Origin: Paenibacillus sophorae
Lineage (GTDB): Bacteria; Bacillota; Bacilli; Paenibacillales; Paenibacillaceae
DNA: 64,000 nucleotides
NCBI RefSeq assembly: GCF_018966525.1
Contig: NZ_CP076607.1
Span: 2,418,001 to 2,482,000, forward strand
Reading direction: 5' to 3'
Position numbers and translations under genes: made by a program. A model generated the notes under the pieces. That model did no database searches and was not told the origin of the DNA. It worked only from the letters and a program-made list of their open reading frames with translations. This document shows positions 46,557 through 56,271 of the stretch, in pieces. How positions within the stretch are numbered: the first letter of the stretch is position 1; every line of letters starts with the position of its first letter.

Positions 46557-47735
46557 ATGAGTATACAAGAACTTAGCGCAGCATTCATTGAAAAATACGG
46601 GACAAGCGGCCTGGAGGAGAAAGTGTTCTATGCGCCGGGCCGGGTCAATCTGATCGGCGAGCATCTCGATTATAACGGGGGATATGTTCTGCCTGCGGCG
46701 CTGGAATTTGGCACGACACTGATTGTACGGCCGCGCGGCGACGGCAAAGTGACGTTCGCTTCAACTAATTTTCCATATGAATTCTCCATTGATTATACCG
46801 ACATCGGCAGAGAAAAGACCGGCGAGTGGGTGGACTATCCGATCGGCGTAATGGTCGAGTTGAAGAAAAAAGGGCATCCCGTATCGCAGGGGTACGACCT
46901 GTTCTTCCATGGAGATATCCCGAACGGCGCGGGCCTGTCATCGTCGGCTTCCATCGAAGTCGTTACGGCGTTCGCTTTCCTGACGCTGGAGAGCGGCGAT
47001 ACCGATACGGTGGAAATCGCGCTGTTGTCTCAGCGGGCGGAGAATCAATACGTCGGTGTAAACTCCGGTATCATGGATCAGTTCGCTGTCGCCAATGGCA
47101 GACAGGATCATGCCATTCTGCTTATGTGCGATACGCTGGAATATGATCTGGTGCCTTTCATTACCGGTTCATATAAACTCGTTATCGGCAATACGAACAA
47201 GCGCCGGGGGCTGGTGGATTCCAAATACAATGAACGCCGTCAGCAGTGCGACGAGGCGCTCGCGGCGCTGCGTAAAGAAGTCCCTTCCCTTGGTTTCCTG
47301 GCGCAATTGAAGCCGGATGAATTCGAACGGCATGCGGACAAAATTACAGATGAAACGGTCAGACGGCGCGCGCGCCATGTAGTCGAGGAGAACCAGCGTG
47401 TGCTTGACTCTGTCCGGGTGCTTAAAAATAATGATCTGAAGCAGTTCGGACAGTATATGAACGACTCTCACGTTTCGCTGCGCGATCTGTATGAGGTAAG
47501 CTGTACCGAACTGGACATTATGGTAGAGGAAGCGCAGCGCATTCCCGGCACGCTCGGCTCGCGGATGACGGGCGCGGGCTTCGGCGGCTGCACCGTTTCG
47601 CTGGTGCATGAAGACGATATCGAACGCTTTATTGCCGAAGTGGGCAAGGCCTATAAAGAAAGAACGGGCCTTACGGGAGAATTCTACGTATGCGGCATCG
47701 GCAATGGGGTTAGAGAACTGGAAGGAGTGAAGTGA
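46557..47735 (+). CDS. galK: Galactokinase
   Basis: A 392-aa GHMP kinase, first step of the Leloir pathway. The galactokinase signature GRVNLIGEHLDYNGGYVLP is at the N-terminus. The GHMP ATP loop PNGAGLSSSAS is in the middle, and the C-terminal GSRMTGAGFGGCT is present. The 163-bp gap to the divergent AraC gene holds TATACT at 46486 without a well-placed -35, which would fit activator-dependent transcription. galE follows after one base. Confidence 0.96.
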   Translation: MSIQELSAAFIEKYGTSGLEEKVFYAPGRVNLIGEHLDYNGGYVLPAALEFGTTLIVRPRGDGKVTFASTNFPYEFSIDYTDIGREKTGEWVDYPIGVMVELKKKGHPVSQGYDLFFHGDIPNGAGLSSSASIEVVTAFAFLTLESGDTDTVEIALLSQRAENQYVGVNSGIMDQFAVANGRQDHAILLMCDTLEYDLVPFITGSYKLVIGNTNKRRGLVDSKYNERRQQCDEALAALRKEVPSLGFLAQLKPDEFERHADKITDETVRRRARHVVEENQRVLDSVRVLKNNDLKQFGQYMNDSHVSLRDLYEVSCTELDIMVEEAQRIPGTLGSRMTGAGFGGCTVSLVHEDDIERFIAEVGKAYKERTGLTGEFYVCGIGNGVRELEGVK

Positions 47736-47736
47736 G

Positions 47737-48726
47737 ATGGCTATATTGGTGACGGGCGGAGCGGGATATATCGGCTCCCACACGGTAGCAGAGCTGCTTG
47801 ACCGCGGTGAAGAGGTTGTGGTGCTGGACAGTCTGGTAACAGGACACCGGGAATCCCTTCTGGGAGGAAAGCTGTACGTGGGCGATCTGCGGGACAAGGA
47901 GCTGCTCGCCAAGCTGTTTGCCGAGAACGAGATTGAAGCGGTCATTCACTTTGCCGCGAGCTCCCTTGTAGGAGAGAGCATGAAGGACCCGGTAAAATAT
48001 TACGACAATAACGTGTATGGCACACAGTGTCTGCTGGAAGGCATGCAGAAGGCCGGCGTGAACAAAATCGTGTTCTCCTCCACCGCGGCGACTTACGGCG
48101 AACCGGAGAAGGTGCCGATCGAAGAGACGGACCGTACCCAGCCTTCCAATGTCTACGGTGAAACGAAGCTGACGATGGAGCGGATGATGTCGTGGTTCGA
48201 CAAGGTGCTTGGGATCAAATATGTGGCGCTGCGCTACTTCAATGCCGCCGGAGCGCATGCCAGCGGTAAGATCGGCGAGGATCACCGTCCAGAGAGCCAT
48301 CTGATTCCGCTCGTTCTTCAGACCGCGCTGAAGCAGCGCGAGAGCATCGCCGTCTTCGGTGACGACTACCCGACCAAGGACGGTACGTGCATACGCGACT
48401 ATATCCATGTCAGCGATCTGGCGGACGCCCATGTCCGGGCTGTAACCTATCTGCGCGGCGGAAGCGGGAGCAGCGTATTCAACCTCGGCAACGGCCTGGG
48501 ATTCTCCGTCAAGGAAGTGATCGAAACGGCCAAGGAAGTGACCGGCCTTGACATTCCGGTTGCCATTCAGGAGCGCCGCGCGGGCGATCCCGCTGTGCTT
48601 GTGGCCTCATCCGATAAAGCCCGCAGCGTACTGGGCTGGAATCCGTCGCGCGCCGATCTGAAGGAGATCATCCGCAGCGCTTGGAACTGGCATTCGTCTC
48701 ATCCGCAAGGGTACGGAGAAGCCTGA
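47737..48726 (+). CDS. galE: UDP-glucose 4-epimerase
   Basis: A 329-aa SDR-type enzyme interconverting UDP-galactose and UDP-glucose. NAD-binding TGGAGYIGSH is at the start, the catalytic YGETK has Tyr and Lys, and ALRYFNAAGAH and RDYIHVSDLADAH are present. The start codon is two bases after the galK stop, with AAGGAGTG as ribosome site inside galK. Middle gene of galK-galE-galT. Confidence 0.96.
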   Translation: MAILVTGGAGYIGSHTVAELLDRGEEVVVLDSLVTGHRESLLGGKLYVGDLRDKELLAKLFAENEIEAVIHFAASSLVGESMKDPVKYYDNNVYGTQCLLEGMQKAGVNKIVFSSTAATYGEPEKVPIEETDRTQPSNVYGETKLTMERMMSWFDKVLGIKYVALRYFNAAGAHASGKIGEDHRPESHLIPLVLQTALKQRESIAVFGDDYPTKDGTCIRDYIHVSDLADAHVRAVTYLRGGSGSSVFNLGNGLGFSVKEVIETAKEVTGLDIPVAIQERRAGDPAVLVASSDKARSVLGWNPSRADLKEIIRSAWNWHSSHPQGYGEA

Positions 48727-48770
48727 TGAAGCCCACCCAGATGACAGCCGGTATAAAGGAGAACAACGTC

Positions 48771-50354
48771 ATGGCTATCGAAAAAAATACAACGGCTTCC
48801 GGGGCCGATCTGGCGCTGCATGCCATTGAACAGCTCGTGATGTTCGCATCGCGCCGGCGCCTGATCGAACCGTCTGACACCGATTACAGCCGCAATATGC
48901 TGCTGGAGCAGTTCAGATTCAGCGAGCCTTATACCGGGAAAGTCGATGATACGGAATTGCAAGGCCCGCAGGCTCCGTTGGATGTTCTGATCGATTACGG
49001 CTTTGAAATAGGGCTGATTCCGGAGAACAGCGACACTTACCGGGATCTGCTGGATGCCAAGATCATGGGCCTTCTTCTGGCACGTCCATCGGAAGTGAAC
49101 GCGGAGTTTTACCGGCTGAGCGCCGAAACAGGCGTGGCTGCTGCGACCGACCGGTTCTATCAGCTCAGCATTGATTCCAACTATATCCGCATGGACCGCA
49201 TTTCGAAGAACGTCTACTGGCTGCAGCCTTCGCCATACGGCGATCTGGAGATGACGATCAATCTGTCCAAGCCAGAGAAAAATCCGAAGGAAATCGCCAT
49301 GGCGCGGCTGCTTCCGCCGCCCGTGTACCCGAAATGCCTGCTCTGCCGGGAAAATATCGGTTATGCCGGACGGCTTAACCACCCAGCCCGGCAGAATCTG
49401 CGGGCGATACCAATCGAACTGAATAACGAGAAATGGTTCTTTCAATATTCGCCATATGTGTATTACAACGAGCACTGCATCGTGTTCCATCACGACCATG
49501 TGCCGATGAAGCTGACGAAGGACTCGCTGAAACGGCTGCTTGGATTCGTGAGCGAGTTCCCGCACTATTTTATCGGCTCCAATGCGGATCTTCCGATTGT
49601 GGGTGGCTCCATTTTGACGCATGACCATTTTCAGGGAGGCCGCCATACCTTTGCACTTCAAAAGGCTCCTACCCTGCAGACCTTCAAGCATCCGAACTAT
49701 ACGGGAGTTACTCTGGGACTCGTTAATTGGCCGATGTCGGTGATCCGTCTGAATGGGGAGGAGCCGGATATCCTGCTGGAATGCGCAAACGATCTTTATG
49801 AAGCGTGGAAAAGCTACAGCGATCCTGCGGCCGATATTCTGGCCTTCACGGAAGCAGGCGGCGAGCAGCAGCCCCACAATACGGTTACTCCCATTGTCCG
49901 GCGCAGCGAAAGCGGCGGCTATGAGATGGATCTGGTGCTGCGCAACAACCGGACCAGCGAAGAGCATCCCGAGGGCATTTTCCACCCGCACCGGGAGATG
50001 CACCACATCAAGAAAGAAAATATCGGCCTGATCGAAGTCATGGGATTGGCAATTTTGCCGGGACGGCTGAAGAATGAGCTGGATGGGGTCGCAGACATTC
50101 TCGCCGGCAATACGGCGGAGCTCGAAGCGGTCCTTAGAGGCGCGGATCATCCGCTTGCCCAGCATGCGGACTGGATCTCGGAACTGACCGGGCGCTTCGG
50201 CACGGCAATGGACCGCGAAGAGGCTGTCCAGACGGTCCGGAATGAGGTCGGCATCAAATTTACACAAATTCTGGAGCATGCGGGCGTGTATAAATGCTCG
50301 TCCGAAGGCCGGGAAGCTTTCCGGCGCTTCATCAATAGCTTTGGCGCAGACTGA
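48771..50354 (+). CDS. galT: Class II galactose-1-phosphate uridylyltransferase
   Basis: A 527-aa protein started at ATG 48771 (AAAGGAG upstream); the frame runs farther upstream into galE but without a start site. It is the Firmicute class II type, unrelated in length to the 350-aa class I enzyme. Features: FQYSPYVYYNEHCIVFHHDHVPM and GGSILTHDHFQGG, with the HDH motif, and RTSEEHPEGIFHPH near the end. It moves UMP from UDP-glucose to galactose-1-phosphate, closing the Leloir pathway. A terminator follows. Confidence 0.95.
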   Translation: MAIEKNTTASGADLALHAIEQLVMFASRRRLIEPSDTDYSRNMLLEQFRFSEPYTGKVDDTELQGPQAPLDVLIDYGFEIGLIPENSDTYRDLLDAKIMGLLLARPSEVNAEFYRLSAETGVAAATDRFYQLSIDSNYIRMDRISKNVYWLQPSPYGDLEMTINLSKPEKNPKEIAMARLLPPPVYPKCLLCRENIGYAGRLNHPARQNLRAIPIELNNEKWFFQYSPYVYYNEHCIVFHHDHVPMKLTKDSLKRLLGFVSEFPHYFIGSNADLPIVGGSILTHDHFQGGRHTFALQKAPTLQTFKHPNYTGVTLGLVNWPMSVIRLNGEEPDILLECANDLYEAWKSYSDPAADILAFTEAGGEQQPHNTVTPIVRRSESGGYEMDLVLRNNRTSEEHPEGIFHPHREMHHIKKENIGLIEVMGLAILPGRLKNELDGVADILAGNTAELEAVLRGADHPLAQHADWISELTGRFGTAMDREEAVQTVRNEVGIKFTQILEHAGVYKCSSEGREAFRRFINSFGAD

Positions 50355-50377
50355 ATAAGCAAGGCAGGCTCGGAATG

Positions 50378-50411
50378 GCCGGTTTCTCTTTAGGAGAAGC
50401 CGGCTTTTTTC
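50378..50411 (+). terminator. Terminator after galT
   Basis: GCCGGTTTCTC pairs with GAGAAGCCGGC around a short loop, followed by six T. Confidence 0.9.
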
Positions 50412-50440
50412 TTGGAAACAGGTACGTACTCTCCGCTTAT

Positions 50441-50469
50441 TTGAATGGTAAATGCTGGGGGGCTATAAT
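50441..50469 (+). promoter_or_regulatory. Sigma-A promoter of the butanol-dehydrogenase-type gene
   Basis: TTGAAT (50441-50446), exactly 17 bp, and a perfect TATAAT (50464-50469), 42 bp before the start codon. It is one of the best vegetative promoters in the window. Confidence 0.75.
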
Positions 50470-50511
50470 ATAGAGATTCAGCACTCATCCTAATTTATGG
50501 AGGCATAACTA

Positions 50512-51675
50512 ATGCGTAATTTCCAATTTTATAATCCAACCCGGCTGATTTTCGGGAAAGGCACGCTTGAAGCGCTGACCACCGAAATTCCCAAATACGG
50601 AAAAAATGTACTCTTTCTCTATGGAGGAGGCAGCATTAAACGCAACGGATTATACGATAAGGTAACCGCGCTGCTTCAAGGCATCGGAGCGATTGTAACG
50701 GAACTACCTGGAGTAGAGCCGAATCCTCGGCTGTCTACCGTACATAAAGGTGTCGATCTGTGCCGCAGTAACGGTATCGATCTGATTCTGGCCGTCGGCG
50801 GGGGCAGCGTGCTGGACTGCGCCAAGGCAATCGCCGTGGGCGCGAAATACGAAGGAGATATGTGGGATTTCGTGGAGCGCAAGGCGGCTCCGCAGGGGGC
50901 GCTGCCGCTCGGCACCATTCTGACGATCGCAGCGACCGGCTCGGAGATGAACAGCAACTCGGTGATCACAAACGAAGCAACGATGGAAAAAATAGGATGG
51001 AGCAGCCCTTACGCTTACCCGGCATTCTCCATTCTCGATCCCGAGCTGACCTTCTCTCTGCCGCGCGATCAGACCGTGTACGGCGTTGTGGATATGATGG
51101 TGCATGTCCTGGAGCATTATTTTCACACGGATGGCAATACGCCTGTTCAGGATGGCTTCTGTGAAGCGCTGCTGCGGACCATGATGGATGCCGGCTCTAA
51201 ACTGGTAAATGACCTTGAGAATTACGAGCTGCGGGAGACGATTCTATACTGCGGCACAATGGCTCTGAACGGTATGGTGAGCATGGGCTTTGCCGGAGAC
51301 TGGGCTACGCATAATATTGAGCATGCCGTCTCGGCTGTGTACGATATCCCGCATGGCGGCGGCTTGGCGATTCTGTTCCCGCAGTGGATGAAGTACAACC
51401 TGGATGCAAGCCCTGAGCGGTTCCGTCAGCTTGCGGTGAACGTGTTCGGCTTAGATCCTTCCGGCAAAAGCGACCGCGAGGTTGGTCTTGAAGGCATCGC
51501 GGCCCTGCGGCGCTTCTGGGATTCCATCGGCGCTCCAAGCCGCTTGGCGGATTACGATATTGATGCAAGCCATATCGAAGCAATGGCCGACAAGGCGATC
51601 CGCTTCGGTCCGTTCGGGAACTTCCGCAAGCTTCAGCGGGAAGATGCGGTTGAAATCTACTCAATGTCGTTGTAA
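50512..51675 (+). CDS. Iron-containing alcohol dehydrogenase (NADH-dependent butanol dehydrogenase, YugJ/BdhA type)
   Basis: A 387-aa group III alcohol dehydrogenase with opening FQFYNPTRLIFGKGTLEAL. The NAD loop is GGGSVLDCAKAIAVG. The metal ligands are in GVVDMMVHVLEHYFHTD (Asp and His) and in HNIEHAVSAVYDIPHGGGLA (His, His). It reduces aldehydes such as butanal with NAD(P)H under fermentative or stress conditions; the exact substrate is not set by sequence. It has its own promoter and terminator and so is monocistronic. Confidence 0.93.
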   Translation: MRNFQFYNPTRLIFGKGTLEALTTEIPKYGKNVLFLYGGGSIKRNGLYDKVTALLQGIGAIVTELPGVEPNPRLSTVHKGVDLCRSNGIDLILAVGGGSVLDCAKAIAVGAKYEGDMWDFVERKAAPQGALPLGTILTIAATGSEMNSNSVITNEATMEKIGWSSPYAYPAFSILDPELTFSLPRDQTVYGVVDMMVHVLEHYFHTDGNTPVQDGFCEALLRTMMDAGSKLVNDLENYELRETILYCGTMALNGMVSMGFAGDWATHNIEHAVSAVYDIPHGGGLAILFPQWMKYNLDASPERFRQLAVNVFGLDPSGKSDREVGLEGIAALRRFWDSIGAPSRLADYDIDASHIEAMADKAIRFGPFGNFRKLQREDAVEIYSMSL

Positions 51676-51716
51676 CGGAATATGAAGATCAAGCAAGACA
51701 GAAGGAAGCAAGCATT

Positions 51717-51748
51717 AAGGGCAGCGGCTAAGCCGCGCCCTTTTTTTG
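51717..51748 (+). terminator. Terminator after the alcohol dehydrogenase gene
   Basis: GGGC-A-GCGGC pairs with GCCGC-GCCC with one bulge and a TAA loop, then seven T. Confidence 0.85.
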
Positions 51749-51857
51749 AAAATATAAGCATTTATAAGCTGAGCGTTTATCAATTTGTCTTATATTTCTA
51801 CGAGAAACGGTACCTAAAAGCGATACTCGTATCGCCACTTCGGAAGCTTAAGCTACT

Positions 51858-51878
51858 AAAAGGACGGCGAAGCCGTTT
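51858..51878 (-). terminator. Terminator of the ABC-transporter operon (minus strand)
   Basis: On the minus strand ACGGCTTCGCCGT forms a tight TTCG-tetraloop hairpin, followed by CCTTTTAG, 24 bases past the permease stop. A second palindrome, GCGATACTCGTATCGC, lies nearby at about 51819. Confidence 0.6.
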
Positions 51879-51901
51879 CTTCTTGAATCAGTACTCCTGC
51901 G

Positions 51902-54439
51902 CTATTCCGTTTCTCTCAGCCGTTCCACAATAGTCGCCTGGGATAACGTTTTGTACGCTCTTAGCGTCACGGTGTAAGCGATTATTAACAAAACAGGAAC
52001 GGGCAGGATAAACGGCAGCCAGCTCATTCGGAATACTGTAAAGGCCAGCACGTCCGTAATGCTTTTGGAAATGTTATACGTCAGCAGCAGCCCGAGTGTT
52101 GATGTGAGGAGGACGGTAAAGAGCACGTTGTAGAGTCCCTCATAAATTAGCATACGTTTTAGCTGCTTTTTGGTCATGCCGATGCTTTCCAGCACGGCAA
52201 TCTCATTCCTGCGCGAGATAACCCCGGTGAGCACTGTATTCACATAATTGAGGATACCGATGAGGGCAATGACTATGCTAAGACCGTAGCCTATTGTTTG
52301 AAAAATGCGGATGAATCCGCCGAGTTCTGCTTTGTAATCTTCTCTTGATTTTAAAGTCAGCTCATCTGTAGCATCGGTCAAAGTCCTGGCGGCTTGCTCC
52401 ACCGCATCCAGCTTCCCCGGATCGGCATGCAGCGTGGCGGATACGATCATGGATGGTTCGCTGCCTTTAGGTAACTCCTTCTGCAACTCGGAGGCAGGGA
52501 GGAAGGCATTGTAGCCGTTCACAGGATAGCCTTTTGTTGTTGCGGCATACAGAGCATATTGCTTCAACACCGCCATCACTTCGTAACTTTTACCCAAATC
52601 ATGATATGAAATTTTATCTCCAGGATGATAATAGGTTACCGGATTTGAATCATCCGGTGTAATAGCCTCCGTAATTAACACATAGTTTCCTGAGCTGAAT
52701 TTCTGTTTATCAAAATGTCCTTCGACAACATCCTTATGCACCAGATCATACCAACCAGAGCCTATTCCATAGACTTTAATAGGAATCTTTCCTTCGTTTA
52801 AAGTCCAGGGGACGGAGGGATCTGGTTTAGAAGTGGCAGCTAACGGTTCCAGAATGGCTCGGATGTTGTTATTTAATGGAAAAGATTCACGTCGATAGTA
52901 AACCTGATCCACACTCTTTACTCCATTAATTTCACCCAATTTGCCGCAAAACTCTGGCGACAATTTATACGGATCTCCGTTGCGCGTTCCTGTAATACTG
53001 ACTAATACTTCATTTTGAACGACAAAATCACCGGATATAAAAGATCCCAGATATTTATTTACATCCAAAGAAGAGATTACTGTATAGATCGTGCTGAACA
53101 AGACGATGCTTAGCGAAAGCGAAGAGAGCATCAACACCAGCTTTTTTTTGCTTCTAAACAGGTTAGACAATGCCATATTATGAAGCTTTGCTCCACGCTT
53201 CGATTTCTTGGATTTCTTCTTTCCGACGTTGCTAATTCCGGCAAATTTCACGGCCTCTACCGGCGAGATCCGCGAGGCCATCCGGCCCGGTTTACTTGAC
53301 GCTATCCAGACTGTTATGTACGAAAACGCTGCCGCTCCTGCGAAAATCCACGGGCTGGCGGAATAGGTAGTATTCGCAGAACTACTCGAAAAGGAATTGG
53401 CAATGGGGGTAACGAGGCAGCCCAGTAAATATCCTCCCCCTAGCCCGAAGGGCAGAGAGATGAGATAGAGCCGACGGGCCTGAATCGAGATAATCCTTTT
53501 CAACTGTCTGGGTGTAGTACCGATGGTCTTCAGCAGCCCGTAAAACTTCACATCCCGGACGACAGAAATATAAAAGATATTATTGATTAGTAAATAGCCG
53601 CTGAGCATCGTGATGAGAATGACAACTGCATAAGGAACGATATTCATCAGATTTTCGAAAAGAGTTACACTGGTATAGGCAGGATTTACTCCATATTCCA
53701 CATCTAATCCGGTATCAGTCAAAATCTCTTTTAATTTTTTTTCAATGTCAAATGAATTGTTGAATAGAACCAATAACTGGGAGGTATTTACATAAGAACC
53801 CTTTGCCTCAGAGATATCCGGATCAATCCGGGAAATATTTTTATTTGTAAAAGCCTCTGAAACAAACGCTAAACCCGACATGGCCAAATTTTTGTCCGCT
53901 TCATAGTAACCTGAGACTTTGAAGTCTTGGCTAATGACCTCATTGTCCCCAATATCGATATCCAGCTTTACAACCTGGCCTAGCTGATGTTTGGCCCCAA
54001 GTAAATCGAGTTCCCATGTATTCAGGACAATTTCGTCCTCGCGGGTAGGCAGCCCGCCTTCTATAAAATGAATAAATGAATGTTTCACGTAGTTATCGTC
54101 AATACGTAGAACCTCTACGCGTTTGTTCTTGAAAATAGGGGTGCTTATATCACCTGCCCTAAGAGAGACTCCATATTCCTTAATAGAGGGGTGTATCTTT
54201 AGTTTCTCCAATTCAGCAGGGTTTAAATATTTGAAGCTCCCGTGATAATCACCACCGGTCGTTTGCATCCGCGCACGTTCCATCGATTTATTGATACTTA
54301 AGGCCATGGTGAATACGGCGGTAATCAAAAGTGTAGTCAGCACGATGGCACAAATGATCGTGAGATTACGGGGCCGGTTGGCTTTGAGGCTTTTTTTGGC
54401 GAGATGGGAGATGGTCTTGCGATTGTTCGTTCTGATCAT
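51902..54439 (-). CDS. ABC transporter permease with two FtsX domains
   Basis: An 845-aa protein. TM1 is near the N-terminus (LTIICAIVLTTLLITAVF). A large extracytoplasmic domain follows, then a three-helix FtsX block (about 260-390: MLSGYLLINNIFYISVV). After a cytoplasmic basic patch (KKKSKKSKRGAK) comes a second TM helix, a second outer domain and a closing FtsX block with NEIAVLESIGMTKKQLKRML. This is the MacB/LolCE-related plan with eight TM helices and not the ten-helix BceB plan. The start overlaps the ATPase gene by 4 bp. Likely roles are export or extraction of a peptide or lipid, or envelope signalling; the substrate is unknown. Confidence 0.88.
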   Translation of the reverse strand: MIRTNNRKTISHLAKKSLKANRPRNLTIICAIVLTTLLITAVFTMALSINKSMERARMQTTGGDYHGSFKYLNPAELEKLKIHPSIKEYGVSLRAGDISTPIFKNKRVEVLRIDDNYVKHSFIHFIEGGLPTREDEIVLNTWELDLLGAKHQLGQVVKLDIDIGDNEVISQDFKVSGYYEADKNLAMSGLAFVSEAFTNKNISRIDPDISEAKGSYVNTSQLLVLFNNSFDIEKKLKEILTDTGLDVEYGVNPAYTSVTLFENLMNIVPYAVVILITMLSGYLLINNIFYISVVRDVKFYGLLKTIGTTPRQLKRIISIQARRLYLISLPFGLGGGYLLGCLVTPIANSFSSSSANTTYSASPWIFAGAAAFSYITVWIASSKPGRMASRISPVEAVKFAGISNVGKKKSKKSKRGAKLHNMALSNLFRSKKKLVLMLSSLSLSIVLFSTIYTVISSLDVNKYLGSFISGDFVVQNEVLVSITGTRNGDPYKLSPEFCGKLGEINGVKSVDQVYYRRESFPLNNNIRAILEPLAATSKPDPSVPWTLNEGKIPIKVYGIGSGWYDLVHKDVVEGHFDKQKFSSGNYVLITEAITPDDSNPVTYYHPGDKISYHDLGKSYEVMAVLKQYALYAATTKGYPVNGYNAFLPASELQKELPKGSEPSMIVSATLHADPGKLDAVEQAARTLTDATDELTLKSREDYKAELGGFIRIFQTIGYGLSIVIALIGILNYVNTVLTGVISRRNEIAVLESIGMTKKQLKRMLIYEGLYNVLFTVLLTSTLGLLLTYNISKSITDVLAFTVFRMSWLPFILPVPVLLIIAYTVTLRAYKTLSQATIVERLRETE

Positions 54440-55134
54440 GGCCGGCTCACCTCAGAGCTCCGGGGATGGCCGGAGACGATGGTGCCATCTTCAATGCGGA
54501 TAATCCGGTCCGCGGACTGGGCAATTTGTTCGTTATGCGTAATCATCACGATGGTTTGGTTGAATCTTTCGCTCATCTGTTTTAGCAGAATAAGCACTTC
54601 CTGACTTGTTTTGCTGTCCAGATTGCCTGTCGGTTCGTCCGCCAGAATAATGAATGGTTTGGTAGCCAAAGCTCTGGCGATCGCTACCCGCTGCTGCTGG
54701 CCGCCGGACAGATTCGAAGGCAGATTGTTCACCTTTTCCTGCAAGCCCAAAGTTCGGATGACCAAATCAAGATAGGCTTCATCTATTTTGCCTCCGTCCA
54801 GCTCAATGGGCAATACGATATTCTCCCGCACATTCAGAATGGGAATCAGATTGTAGTTCTGAAAGACGAAACCCACCGATCTGCGCCGGAAAATGGTCAG
54901 CTTCTCATCACTCATCGCAAAAATATCGTTCCCGTCCACGTAAACCTTGCCTTCAGTGGCCCGATCCAGTCCGCCAAGTATATGCAGGAGTGTGCTTTTG
55001 CCGCTGCCGCTGGTGCCGACGATCGCGACAAACTCCCCCTTTTCTACTGTTAGTGATACGTCGTCCAGAGCCTTAACGGAAGTGGAGCCTTTTCCATAAT
55101 GCTTCTTCAAATGTTCAATTTGTAAAATAGGCAT
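54436..55134 (-). CDS. ABC transporter ATP-binding protein (MacB/LolD type)
   Basis: A 232-aa ATPase with Walker A GTSGSGKST, Q-loop FQNYNLIP, signature LSGGQQQRVAIARAL, Walker B FIILADEPTGNLDS and H-loop MITHNEQIA. It pairs with the FtsX permease, which it overlaps by 4 bp. It lies 102 bp after the histidine kinase gene in the same direction. Confidence 0.95.
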   Translation of the reverse strand: MPILQIEHLKKHYGKGSTSVKALDDVSLTVEKGEFVAIVGTSGSGKSTLLHILGGLDRATEGKVYVDGNDIFAMSDEKLTIFRRRSVGFVFQNYNLIPILNVRENIVLPIELDGGKIDEAYLDLVIRTLGLQEKVNNLPSNLSGGQQQRVAIARALATKPFIILADEPTGNLDSKTSQEVLILLKQMSERFNQTIVMITHNEQIAQSADRIIRIEDGTIVSGHPRSSEVSRP

Positions 55135-55236
55135 AACTCTTCTCCCCCAATGAGATTTATCTGTTCACCGTCTAAAGGTACCAAATCAATCTGACCGGAG
55201 CGTGTCTGAAATCTGACGGTAATGACATATTTCGGT

Positions 55237-56271
55237 TCACAGCTGGGGGAAAAAGAGTGAGAACACTGTGCCTTTACCGGACTCCGAGGTTACTGTGATA
55301 TGACCGCCTTGTGCCGTAATAATCTCCCGCGCCAGAAACAGCCCGATTCCAACGCCTTCGGCTTCACGCGCCTGCTGTCCCCGATAAAACCGCTTGAAAA
55401 CATGAGGCAGTTCCTCCTTACCGATTCCGATTCCCGTATCCGAGATATCCACGCGGGTGAACATTTCATTACTCTCAGCTGTGATTTGAATACTGCCGGT
55501 TGGCTTCGTGTATTTCACTGCATTCTCTAACAAGTTGAAAAGCGCTTCGGTTGTCCATTTGGCATCATGCCGGGCCATGAGTTGCGGCGCGCAGTCAATC
55601 CGAATCTCAATTTGTTTGCTTTCCGCCAGGACATACACTTGAGACAGCGACTTTGTAATGGTTTGCAAAAGCGGCCTTGCTTCGATCTGCAGCGAGATCA
55701 TCCCGGTTTCCAGCCGTGACAGCTTGATCAAAGATTGGATAAGCCAGTCCAGCTTGCCCGATTGTACTTTAATGTTCTTTACATAATGCCGCGGCTCCTT
55801 GTCCAGCCCTGGTATTTCCTCAAGCAATTGGCTGTACACTATGATATTGGAGAGGGGAGTCTTGGCCTGATGGGAAATATCTGAAATCAGCGTTTTGATT
55901 TTATTTTTCTCGATTTGAATAGTTTGCTCATTTGCTTGGGAGACGCTTATGTATCGCAGGAGTTTATGTTCCATGGAAGAGAGAGCCGTCTCGTCATAAT
56001 TGGTGACAGGCCCCCGGCCCGAAATCGCAGCATCAATTACAGCATCCAATGTCTGGATATAGTTCGCAATGCGGCGGCTCCATAACCATACCCACGTGGC
56101 TCCAAGTGCCAGCATGCAGCTTATGAATAGAACAGAGAGTCCCAGCAGGGCTGGGTCGATTCCTTTAAGAAACATAATTCTGCCGGTATATATCAACACA
56201 AGAAATATAACAAGGATTGAGAATATAAGGTTGATTTGTTTGAAATACCTGGCCTGTCTCATTGTCGTCAT
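55237..56271 (-). CDS. Sensor histidine kinase
   Basis: A 344-aa protein started at ATG 56271, which overlaps the regulator stop (ATGA); an earlier in-frame ATG adds seven residues inside the regulator gene. Two TM helices (about 14-36 and 44-66) leave only a short outer loop, as in intramembrane-sensing kinases that take their signal from a partner ABC transporter. The H-box is SDISHQAKTPLSN, and the catalytic domain has LLENAVKYT, DTGIGIGKEELPHVFKRFYRG and GVGIGLFLAREI. The ligand is probably sensed through the adjacent transporter. Confidence 0.92.
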   Translation of the reverse strand: MTTMRQARYFKQINLIFSILVIFLVLIYTGRIMFLKGIDPALLGLSVLFISCMLALGATWVWLWSRRIANYIQTLDAVIDAAISGRGPVTNYDETALSSMEHKLLRYISVSQANEQTIQIEKNKIKTLISDISHQAKTPLSNIIVYSQLLEEIPGLDKEPRHYVKNIKVQSGKLDWLIQSLIKLSRLETGMISLQIEARPLLQTITKSLSQVYVLAESKQIEIRIDCAPQLMARHDAKWTTEALFNLLENAVKYTKPTGSIQITAESNEMFTRVDISDTGIGIGKEELPHVFKRFYRGQQAREAEGVGIGLFLAREIITAQGGHITVTSESGKGTVFSLFFPQL

